Source of the DNA: Rhyacophila brunnea
Lineage: Eukaryota > Arthropoda > Insecta > Trichoptera > Rhyacophilidae
Assembly (NCBI GenBank): GCA_022495005.1
Contig: JAGYXB010001047.1
Span: forward strand, 1,054,001-1,118,000
DNA length: 64,000 nucleotides
Reading direction: 5' to 3'
Part shown: positions 21,662-31,894 of the stretch, piece after piece
Layout: every line of letters begins with the position of its first letter
Position numbering within the stretch: the stretch's first letter is position 1
Notes under the pieces: generated by a model
Seen by the model: only the letters and a program-made list of their open reading frames with translations
Told to the model about the DNA's origin: nothing
Databases searched by the model: none
Made by a program: the position numbers and the translations under genes

Positions 21662-22411
21662 TAGGGATTCCAATCCCGGGCTATTTTCGATACCTATGAA
21701 TCCCGGGATTGATAAACATAATCCCGGGATTTCGGGATTGATTTTTTTATCAATTTGTATGGAGCATAAAATAAAAGCGAAAATATAACAGAAAAAATAC
21801 TTTTAATAAAAAATAACTACATTAGAAATAAACTCAGTTTGAATGAAGTTTGATTTCTACCCATGTGTAAGTTGCCGTTTCATTTTATTTTTTCACATAA
21901 ATTATTAAAAATGAGAAAGATTGGAAAAAAGCAATGCTTCGCACTTTTAACAAAGTAATTCCACCATGATCTCATACGTTTTAAGGCAATTTCATATTTG
22001 GCTGACTAATTAGATTTATGAAGCGGAAAGGCCATAAGTAGGTACGCCATGATTATTTGCTTTACTATTTTAAATCTCGCTAATCCATTCGTTAAGTCTT
22101 TACTATCAGAAACAGCAATCTCGTATTTAATTCACATTATTATTTATATATAGGTATATGTATATTTAATATTATTTACTCCATTAAACTTATGTATTTC
22201 CAAGGTTGAACGTCGATATACAATATTAACAATAAAAATGTCTTAAATATTATAAATTATACTAGATTTATTTTTGACCGATTTTATCAATGTTAATGTG
22301 TAAATATAAAAATTTTATATTAACAATGGAAAAAAATGCCAATCCCGGGATTGTCAAATTGTAATCCCGAAATCCCAGGATCAGAATTTTGGCTCGGGAT
22401 TGGATTCTCTA
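21662..22411. mobile_element. hAT-like non-autonomous element, 750 bp
   Basis: Terminal inverted repeats start TAGGGATTCCAATCCCGGG on the left and TAGAGAATCCAATCCCGAG on the right (minus strand). The flanking 8-mers GCTGGAAC (21654-21661) and GTTGGAAC (22412-22419) agree at 7 of 8 positions, as expected for a hAT target duplication. Extra ATCCCGGGAT words are clustered near both ends (subterminal repeats, which often bind hAT transposases). The inside is AT-rich without a transposase frame. It landed in the tRNA-like segment next door. Confidence 0.8.
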
Positions 22412-22419
22412 GTTGGAAC

Positions 22420-23182
22420 CATAATAATTACTATGAAAATATTTATTTAGATTAAGAAAATCTAGAATACCAATTAAATCAAAATATTGGATGAAATTTA
22501 GATAATTAAATGAAATCGTATACATAAATCGATTCTGCTGTCATCACAATCAAATGACAAATCTCTTCATACGTTGAAGGCATAACTGGAACAGAAAACA
22601 GCACATAAACTTCTGAATAAGCTAGACGCTAAGCATGGCCGTAAAAATTTCATACGTGAATACTCCTTGACTTGCATTTTGTGCAAGAGAACCGTAAATA
22701 GTTGGCGAGGTTCGCATAAAACAGAATAACGCCTGATTTGCCCATACCAGATTTATGATGTTCGGTTTTATTGCACCCCCTGAAAATCTCTGGACCCCTG
22801 ATAACCCAGGGAGAGCTTTCATAAACAAGGACGGGGATAGTTAACCTCGGCTGCCTCTCCCTCGCACCTGATTTCACACACAGTATTGATAAACTATCAA
22901 CTGATAGCGTATGGGGTCCAATACGATTTTCCGATATCTACATAACATACAATTATTATTTATTTGAATACATATAAGATGCATTTATTTGAATACAGTA
23001 TGAGTACTTTAACTGATATTGAATGATACGTATGTATTATTCACTATTACCAAATGAGGGTACTTACATGATGGGAATTTTAAAATCAAAATATATTTTA
23101 CTTTGTAACTTCTCATAGTGACTCATTTTAGTTTCCCGCATTTAACTGTTTGGTAAATTTATATTCCCTAATAACTTACTTA
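22420..23182. other. Unassigned DNA with a GC-richer patch
   Basis: 22620-22880 is GC-richer with overlapping minus-strand open frames of 68 and 75 codons and no family signature. The remainder is AT-rich. Confidence 0.4.
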
Positions 23183-23345
23183 TACGAGGTATAAAATGAG
23201 AACTCTGCCATTCTGGGCAGTGTTGACCTGTGTGTCCCTGATAACTATCTTAGAAATAGAGAGCATCAATTGTTTATTCTCCCAAGGTGAAGAACCAACC
23301 TGCCACTGGTAATGTCAATTGGGAGGGCGGCAACTATGTTCAACC
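23183..23345 (+). pseudogene. LINE C-terminal fragment, family X, copy 1
   Basis: TATACGAGGTATAAAATGAG begins a segment shared with 53780-53930 (+) and 63560-63725 (-). In translation the family reads LGSVDLCVP...LRNR..QLFILPRCRTN, a carboxyl-terminal LINE segment. This copy has lost frame and starts abruptly, which suggests 5' truncation. Confidence 0.65.
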
Positions 23346-23762
23346 AAACACATTACACATCAAACTTCTTTGCAGAATAGAACATCGTAGCTTAACTTAA
23401 TGATTCCTCTTGATCAGTACAACACAAAAAATGATCGGGCATAAAAAATGATCGGGCAAATAAGTTGCAAGCGGCGTGCAGCAGAACAAAAATCTCTTGA
23501 GAAAAATATCCGCACGTGTTTCACTCAGACAGACACTTTTTGGTGTTATCGAGCACTTTTCAATCGGATTGTAATAATAGAAAAGAGATATATAGATATT
23601 TTACTGGTACTCGGGGTGGTGGCTAGAATTAATGTTTTTTATCGTGGGGGTTTCAGAGCAGTCAGTGCTTCGGCTCTCCAAATCCCTAACCCCACCACTG
23701 GTATAAATAAGTTTATTGGTATAAGTTCAAAAATTTTGTGTATTTGTTGGTATCTATGTATA

Positions 23763-24561
23763 TGTTACGCCGAATGTGCGAAATTGACTATTACATGAAA
23801 TGGGCAAAATTTTGCCTAATTCATGTAATAGTCAATCCCGTTGCCTTATTCATGAATTAGGTAAATTATCTGCCGAGTGCGTGAATTCGCCAGGGTATGG
23901 AATTCTTAAACTGTCAACATGACAGTAGAAAAAGTAAATTTAATACGGATGGTTTTATTAGTTATAATTGGACATAATATAATATTTTTATTATTAGGTT
24001 AGGTTAGGTTTTGTAATTCTGAATTCAACTGAATGTCCATTTTGCGGTTAGCTAACAAGTGTCAACAAACTATCAAATCATATTATCACAAACAAACAAT
24101 CGACCATTGCACGATTGATACCCAAGCACGAATCAAATCGCGAAAATACCTTTTAATAAAATTCTTCCGTTATCATATTATAGTTCTAGATTTTTTTTGG
24201 GCATAGTAAATGGATATGAACGTCATTGTAGTTATTGATTGGTATATTTTTATATAATCAATGACATTTGACACATTTGGTTAGTTTGATTAGTTGCAAA
24301 AAACACCACCGGAGCGCGACCATCTATTTTGACTAATGCATGAGCATTTGAGACATTTGATTTAGTTGCGAAAAACATCACCGTAGCGCTACTATCTACT
24401 TTGTCCAATGCATGAACTAGGCTGAAAAATTACTGCCGAATTCACGCACTTGGCAGATATTTTTTCTAATTCATGAATGGCAACGGGCTTGCATTTTTCA
24501 TGATTTAGGCAAAATTTTGCCCATTTCATGTAATAGTCAATTTCGCACATTCGGCGTAACA
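23763..24561. mobile_element. Palindromic MITE with TA duplication, 799 bp
   Basis: The termini TGTTACGCCGAATGTGCGAA are exact reverse complements, each flanked by TA, and the similarity continues inwards for about 140 bases (23763-23906 against 24418-24561). Inside the left arm, 23783-23799 and 23820-23836 form a perfect 17-base hairpin (ATTGACTATTACATGAA). The middle holds a tandem pair of about 75 bases (ACATTTG...GTTGC...ATGCATGA) at 24262-24415. No transposase is seen. The TA target suggests a Tc1/mariner-type donor, but long-TIR elements of other superfamilies are possible. Confidence 0.8.
23994..24010 (+). repeat. Three TTAGG units
   Basis: TTAGGTTAGGTTAGGTT is the insect telomere repeat three times over, inside the MITE above. 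At this length it is more likely chance or element sequence than a true interstitial telomere. Confidence 0.4.
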
Positions 24562-24569
24562 TAAATATA

Positions 24570-25364
24570 CGTATTATATAAAAGTTATTTTAGGTGCGAT
24601 CTCAAAATAACTTATAAAAAAGCCTGCTTAATACACATAATATGAAAAAATGTATTTGTATGCAAATTAATGATGAATATTACGTAATCTTAATATATAG
24701 GTATTATGTAACAGTAGAGGAGTTGGGAATTAAAGAGATCCAAGTGCATAGGTAACCAAATTGCCTAAACGATTTCAAAGTTAAATAGTGTGTGATTTAA
24801 AATAAAATACCAACCAATTTTCAACATTTTATAAATGACCCCTAATTCTCAAAGTTGCATTAATAATATAAGTTAGGCCGAAGCATTTAATAGTATGACA
24901 GTATTGAATTTCAAATCACCTTTATTATGTAAACTAAAATTATGGAATTACATCGCATGGTAGGTTACGGAATATCTGCTCCACAATACACAAGTTCCCA
25001 TTGATGCAATTTCCAGGCGACGTCACGCACAAGTTTCCCTCTACAACTAGCGCGGCTGCCAACAAGAACACTGGGCGAAATTTGTATTCAAAACGTGTGC
25101 ATTAGATGCGTTCGTATATTTCCTTCCAACCAGATAACGTCGCGTGCTACTGGTAACTTAATTTAGATTATTATAATAGTTTAGCATGCCTATTAGATAG
25201 CAAAATGGCATTAAGAATATTAGACTAGTTAAAATCAATTGCCTAATCAGCATAATTTAATCACCAGTGGGTTTACCCACTCATAGAGGGGCGCGCAGTG
25301 TCAAATGATTCAACAATATTAATTTGTAATTCAATACACAGATATATGATAAATTAATTACAAG
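24570..25364. other. AT-rich DNA, nothing recognised
   Basis: A GC-richer stretch at about 25010-25150 lacks any supported frame. Confidence 0.45.
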
Positions 25365-26275
25365 ATAAAAAGAACTTTTTATAAACCACGTTTTAATTCT
25401 ATTGAATCATATAAACTTGACAATTCTATGTATTTTTTTGTACTTGATAGAAATACTGAATAAATATAGAATACTGAAATGTCATTTTGACATTTCATAT
25501 TGATTTGCATAGTAACACACTGTTACGCCCCCAAATGGTCCCCATTTGGGGATGTCTCTGTGTATCTGGAGAGGCCAGAGTCTGTATCAAATCCAACAAA
25601 TAGTAAGGGTTGATTGCGAAAACAATTAAATAATTATAAATATCTGACCGGCAACATTGTCTGAATGCCGTTAAAAAAATACGAATGGCAACGCCGTATT
25701 TGTACGGCTCGTAAGCAACCGTTTGTTTTAGCGAGAGAAGCATTTTTGACAGCAACGCAGGAAGCAGTGTTAACCTCGATATCCGTCAAAATTAAATTGA
25801 AAATAATTTGTATAAAAATGTAACCATTTAGAATATACTAACGTAAATATACCTTGCCGTTTCCTACACAATTCTGGTGTGTTATTTGTTCACCTCCAAG
25901 TCCCGAATCCAGACGAAAATCCATACAACGAAGCAAAGTGACAGCATGTTTTCACTTTCGAAATGGAGGAAAATGACAGCACGTATATATTAATAATTTA
26001 GTTGCTAGGACCCTCTCAGCAACCAATAATAGTGTTTTACTTTTGACGGATTTATTCCGAAATAACTTTCCATACAAAACAGAATTAACTGAAAATGAAT
26101 TCAATTCTGGTTACTGATAAGAGTGCTTTGTCACCGTGTTCTAATATATTCTAAAAGTTTCAAATGTCTAGCTAGTCGGGAAAGTAGTTTAAAATCTTCA
26201 ATCGTCCAACACAAATCTTGGACAAACAAGAAAAAAATTGTACTGGACAAACAAGAATACGAGCTAATAAAAACG
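25365..26275 (-). repeat. Dispersed repeat R, copy 2, interrupted
   Basis: 25365-25430 and 25985-26275 correspond to two adjacent parts of copy 1 (10365-10790) in reverse orientation. Here they are separated by about 550 bases, against about 65 in copy 1, so this copy probably carries an insertion. The interruption contains two tight hairpins, TGAAATGTCA/TGACATTTCA (about 25477-25499) and CCCCAAATG/CATTTGGGG (about 25532-25553). Confidence 0.65.
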
Positions 26276-26740
26276 TGGTAAAATAAAATATAATAAGACA
26301 ATCAATAAGGCATATCAAATACGATATTATAAAAATAACTTGTTGAAAAATAATTCATTTGGTACATAGTCACCAAATACATTATTATATAAGTTTAGTG
26401 ATTACTGATTACACAGAGATATCTGTGAGCCAGCAGATACACGTAATAAATCTTTTTAACCACTTTCAATATTTTTGTATGTATTAGAAATTGTCATATT
26501 TATAATTTTATAACTAAATATTATTAGACCGACCATACCGCGAAACCTTAACTCTTCGTATTTGCCAAAACAAATAAATTAACGTTTTAAGTGCCGGAAG
26601 GTATTAGAATGGTTATTATTTAGAATTATTTAGAAATATATCAAAAATATATTATAAAGACATGTATATCGGTCAAGAATGTCACCATGGTGACAAGAGA
26701 TGGCAGTATACTGTGTACAATAATATATTTGTACGTATTT
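26276..26740. other. AT-rich DNA, nothing recognised
   Basis: No gene or repeat that I can support. Confidence 0.5.
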
Positions 26741-26744
26741 AAAA

Positions 26745-26985
26745 CAACCGACCGGGGCTAGTGTAGTGAGTGTAAAGCACAGCGTGTATACGCGCTCATT
26801 TTCTATGGCTGGCCTTACGTGCACATTTGTAGAGCGCGTAAACGCACTTGTGGCATATATCCGGTTAAGTGGGAATGCGCAGTCATCCGGCGCATTTCGC
26901 TGTAGCTGCAATGCTAGCATAATATTATTGTGTGTACCGGCCATTACGGCCATATACTTACTCGTACTATCGGTATTCACATAGA
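26745..26985. other. CpG-rich patch, possible promoter or exon
   Basis: About 220 bases of clearly higher GC with many CG pairs in very AT-rich surroundings. Both strands are open (plus 26766-26984, 72 codons ending in a hydrophobic run; minus 26630-26980). I recognise no product. It may be a promoter-proximal or exonic segment, but no splice pair or TATA box settles it. Confidence 0.3.
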
Positions 26986-29284
26986 TTTAGTAATAATTAT
27001 ATATGTTATTACATATTTACATTACCGTATTCATTTTCTTATATTCACTTAACGGAATTATGTAACCTATAATACTACTAATTACTTCTAGGCGAAATAA
27101 TTTTTAAAAATAAATATTAGTTTAGTTTCCGTGATTATGATTTTATTTAGATCTTTAATAATAAAATGACTAGCCTGTATAAATACAAAATAAATATATT
27201 TTTATCCGTTCACCATATCTTTCTGAGTGTATAAATAATCCGGTCTTCATATTATGTATTAAATCATGTGGATCGAGTATCGTGTATTGCGATTTTTTAT
27301 TTTAATTTTTATCAATTTATTTTCGATAATAATATAATTATAGATAATAAATAATTTAATTAAAGTAAAAAAAACCTTTTCAAGATTTTCCAGTGAGTGA
27401 AAAAGCTCGCCTATAATAGTATATTAAATTAGAATATGAATCACACACACACTCCAGTGCAAACCAACCAAGAGATCGGGAGATTTCTTCTAGAACTCTC
27501 TCAGCACAACTGTCAAGGGTGCACATTCGTCATGCCAATGTATTCACCGTCATAATGGGTAAAGAGATGAGGAAGAGGTTAATAGATAGTGTGGACTATG
27601 GAAGATGATCGTCACATGGTAACGAAATATAATAATATAAATAATGTAACAAAACCGAGAAACTGGATAATATTATTAACATGGAACAAGAATAATAAAT
27701 AAGGACTCAGGAGGACGAACCTCACAGATGGAGAGAAAAAAAATACGTGAAGGACAGTGGAGGAAAAATAAAAATACTACCTGTATCCAATATTTCTTGT
27801 CCACGTCATGTTCGTTTGATGATTATTTAAGTTATACTTACGTAGTGTAGGGTAGGTACTTGATATTTTATATATCCCAAAAATTTTAAATCAAAATAAT
27901 TGTATTTTTATTTCTTTCAATTTTCTCACTTATATAAAGTCAATGACGGTTCTAATATTTCAGTAACAGTATAAAATATCTACTTTCATTATTTTTTCAT
28001 CGTGTATCCCATGTTTTGCATTGCAAACGAAGCTCTCGTGTTTTATTTTGTTATACATACTGTAATTTTTATTGTGAAATGTATACTGACTCGTTACTGT
28101 AATAAATAACTGAAAGAAAACATTCTTTCCGGAAGGCGCAATTTCCATTTTCCACAACACCGTGAACGGCCTCCCGGATTTTCGTCTGCTTTTCATACAA
28201 GTCGTAAATTATTATCAGAAAATGTTTTCTCGAAGCTCGTCGACCATATTTATATTCCTACTACATAACACCTTGATAACGTATCGGCAGCTTCTGGTAC
28301 AATTCGATTATGTAATCTGTATGCTGTAAAAATGTAAAGGAGCGACTAGATAGGTGCTGTGCACAAAGTATTTTTTTAATTTATGCGTATTCTTTATGCA
28401 TATGGGTATTACTTTAATGGTGTATGGACTTTCTGGTGTACATATACAATTGAATAAATATCAGGATTATTTTCGTCTGTTTTAACAAAAAATTTGTCTC
28501 AGCAATCAGAACAAGTTGTATGTGATTAAATAATTGTAGGTAATTAAGTTTAACGAATAATAAATACATGTTATACTATACAAGGTTTGGATCATACCAT
28601 GTCCAAAATTATTACTATCAATCGCAACCTAAATTTCAAGATGGGTATATAATCTGGATACTATTATTTACCTATCTTGTGGGTAACAAAAGATGTAATA
28701 AAAGATTCCTCGATATTGGTATTAATATTTCTCAAGATTTATTCTAATAGGTCTGCTTCGGAAGTATTTGGAAGTACATAATATTATTTTCAATAAATAA
28801 TTGCACATTCTTGAATCATGTGAATTATTTATTAAATGTAAAAATAGTTTAATAATCGCTGAGTGTGTCAAAAAGATACCAATATATTGGGTACAACCAA
28901 ATTGTGTGGTATTTAAATTTAATTAATTAAATGATAAAAAGGCAATAATAGTATTTTAATACGACGACTTGAATATATTTCATTAAAACGCTGCTGTATA
29001 AAAGTCGTAGAAATGAGGTTTCGTTCTTTTTATATTGGTTGAAATTTCATTTTAAACTGAAAAAGAGAATAAAATTGATAATCTTTTAGTAGGTGAGGCG
29101 CCAACAAGAAACATCCATTAAAAAAGCTTTAAAAGTGATTAATAAAAACTTTCTCAGAATTCTTGAAAAAACGAATCGTTACCGTATCGCACAAATTCAT
29201 ACTAAGTTTTGTATAAGTATAATTTTGCAGGTATATAAAATCATATTTTTTCGTTGAAATTAAAGAAATAGTGGCATTATAAGA
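26986..29284. other. AT-rich DNA with minor patches
   Basis: 27420-27720 is less AT-rich but frameless. The rest shows nothing except the worn SINE tail listed separately at 28700-28850. Confidence 0.45.
28700..28850 (+). repeat. SINE tail family 1, worn
   Basis: CATTCTTGAATCATGTGAAT followed by TTATTTATTAAATGTAAAAA and ATAGTTT aligns with the tail at 19700-19765. The head is not recognisable. Confidence 0.45.
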
Positions 29285-29780
29285 TAATTTGCAACTGCAT
29301 AATGACCGTCGACAATATGTCTGTGATGAATTCTGGAGAGACCGGTGGTTTTCGATGGCCTCTGGGGAAGACGGGTTAGAGGAAGAGCGTCGCCGCGCTA
29401 GCGACTGACTTTAGAAGCGTATTAGGCATAGCCATAGAGATATTAGATAAACAGAAGGGCAACCAATCTCATACAACTGAATGAAGCAGGCCAACAATAA
29501 CCGACCACTTACGAGAAATAGCGACGCGATAAAAAAAAATGCAGGGCATCACGGAGAATTTACTTTGGTCATTATAACGTACCCATATAATTAATAATGT
29601 TAACGTTAATTTTGCCGCAAATTGATTAGCAGCCTTCCTCAGCATACTTTTTTTATATAACCTGCCTGCTTCACCATACTTTCATATAACCTGCCGCCCC
29701 TAGAGCCTTCACTTTGCCATGAGAGAGAAACTGATGACCGCGAGGGGTAAAGAGTCTCGGTCGCTCAGATAAGGGAACTA
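29285..29780 (+). pseudogene. RTE-like LINE, C-terminal fragment, interrupted
   Basis: GGAGAGACCGGTGGTTTTCG to about 29520 matches the LINE tail at 37270-37500. The end of that tail (GTCTCGGTCGCTCAGATAAG, about 29750-29769) appears only after 180 bases of unrelated sequence, so the fragment has been split. Frames are broken. Confidence 0.65.
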
Positions 29781-30639
29781 CCGAGATATAACCAGATGAT
29801 ATAATAGAATACTATGTCCGAGGACAATTATTTGAGGCATATATTTAAAGATAAAACCGATAAACATACCTATATGAAATATGCCAAATGGTCAATTAAT
29901 TCTGCTTTCTTCTTGCTGCAGTAAAAGTTAGTGAATTGTACTAATCATTAAAGGACAAAATTTGCGCTAATCAAAAAGAACAATAATGTCGTGAGAAATA
30001 TTATATTATATATCATAAAATGAATGGGTAATGACTATAATATAGTACTTAACGCATGTTATCAGATGAAATATTTGAGTAGGTATTTGCTTTTGTAAAT
30101 AAAAATGATGAAAGTTTATTGTGTGCTGAACGCAACCGCCAATTCAAGAGACAGAAAAATAACCATGTTTCCTGCTGCTGTCTGCAAACACAATACAACT
30201 TATTGCACAGTTGAATTTCCCGACCACAAAGAGGTTTCTTTGCACTGAGGGACGTTTATATTGTTAAATCTCTCAAAAGAACAACACGAGGAAACCCCAT
30301 TGAAGAAAAGAGAATTTTATCGGATATGTAGGTACGAATATTATACATTACATAATATTTATGTATATCACTGGAAATAATATTTAAAATTTATTACAAG
30401 TAATTATTAGACGTAAGAATCTTAAAAAAATATCATAACCGCAGGTATTCCCTTTCTTCTGTGTATATTAAGTATCAAAAATATGATAGCTATGACATTT
30501 TTCGGTAAACTAAATAAAAACGTATTCTACAGTGTTATGCAAAATCTTGACAAAAATTCATGGTTTCTTTTAGGTACATATCTAACAAAAAGTCAAGGTC
30601 GACTATATTCAGATTGTGGCACTGGATTTTGAATCACAA
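29781..30639. other. AT-rich DNA, nothing recognised
   Basis: No supported feature. Confidence 0.5.
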
Positions 30640-30818
30640 TGGTAGTGCTATTTATTAATTATCTTCGAATGGAATGCGGTAACCTGTTCGCAACATATGA
30701 AGATTTTTGATTGCATATTTCATTCAAATTAGTCAAATGCAACAATCATCGTTTTCTACAAACAGTTTACCGTATTGAATTCGAAGCATGAACAATAACT
30801 AGCACTACCATCGAAGTT
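30640..30818. mobile_element. Short MITE with about 45-bp inverted repeats
   Basis: ATGGTAGTGCTATTTATTAA at the left matches the reverse complement of the right end (ATGGTAGTGCTAGTTATTGT), and the match goes on through CGAAT..AATRCGGTAA. No target duplication is evident. Confidence 0.7.
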
Positions 30819-31099
30819 TACAGTTTCGCGTCACGGCCTAACTAAAGTGGGCTTTCAGAAAAGTTTATATACATTTTACACTCCGGTCGGAGAATACGGG
30901 CGTCCGCAACACGATGAAAATCCTAACAGGATGGCAAGGGGTGGCAATATTTGGGAGATATAACGCTACAAAAAATACATATTGGTAATGATTTACTTAC
31001 TATTTTTTTAGCATCGGTTAGGCATAAGGTCTTGTCATTTATTTCGGGTAAGTGCTATTTTAGACAATTCATGCTATGTCAGGCCTGCATAGCTAAAGA

Positions 31100-31530
31100 T
31101 AACTTGTATTTTTATACTTTATAGTTTATAGCGTCCACGCAGTGTGAAGGAAGAATCAATTCAGTTGTGCCATAATGACACCGAGGGTCACATTCGCTGG
31201 CGTTTTCGTATATAGATACTAAATAAAGTTTAGTCCTGAAACGTGTTTATAACTTTTTAACAAAATAATCGTGTCGAAAAGGCTTATTCTCATCTAGGTG
31301 CGACTGAAGTTGTAATAATAAGTGTCACATTAGGAATGAGGCGCACTGTAGTGCACGCCATTGGCACTCGGATACTTGAAAAATACTGGGATGGCCCCAG
31401 TACAACTTTTAAGGGCGTCTCTCGTTCGTTAGGCCACTCAAAACGTCTGGAAGGCTGCGGAAGCGTAACGAGTGTTGACGTGGGTAAGCATGTGTCAATA
31501 TTATTTGCTAACAGATTAAAAAAATAACAA
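31100..31530 (+). other. GC-richer coding-like patches, unresolved
   Basis: 31140-31203 and 31312-31483 are GC-richer than their surroundings and open on the plus strand. The second begins at a possible ATG (31336) and runs to a GTAAGC that could act as a splice donor near 31483. Neither shows a recognisable domain. They may be exons of one host gene or remnants of an element. Confidence 0.25.
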
Positions 31531-31720
31531 CTTCATTTCGTACTTTATACTTATATATTATAATATTAACCAGAAAAGTTTATTCACTAAAAACATAAGT
31601 ACTGATTTAGAAATCTCGTATTATCAACATAAATTGTATCCAATTAAGAGCTTCGCCATGATAGCCAGTGAACGTCGACCATTCAGAAACTATAAAGTTA
31701 ATAAATTTTTCAAAGTAATT

Positions 31721-31894
31721 TTAGGAAGTCGCTCGTTTAGGTGGAAGTGGAGGAGATTTTACAGTAGCTAACTGTGGCATTACCAGTGCTTGGACGGAGT
31801 CTGCAGGAAAGTGGGTCGACACAACGCTCATTTCTTCCGGTAGCCACTCACCCCGCGAATGGCGGACTGCACAGTGGCGGGGCAATGATTTTTA
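31721..31894. other. GC-rich patch open on both strands
   Basis: The plus strand is open from about 31724 (after a possible acceptor TTTTAG) to a TAA at about 31894, with phrases such as GGSGGDFTVANCGITSAW. The minus strand is open over the same span for 57 codons to a TAA at 31721-31723 and ends in SPPLPPKRATS, which resembles an SH3-binding proline motif. Only one can be coding. I recognise neither protein. Confidence 0.3.

Noticed and set aside
22622..22877. Minus-strand gene
   Set aside because: Two overlapping frames of similar length and no family feature; no splice context.
23994..24010. Interstitial telomere (TTAGG)n
   Set aside because: Only three units, inside a MITE; too short to argue for a telomeric origin.
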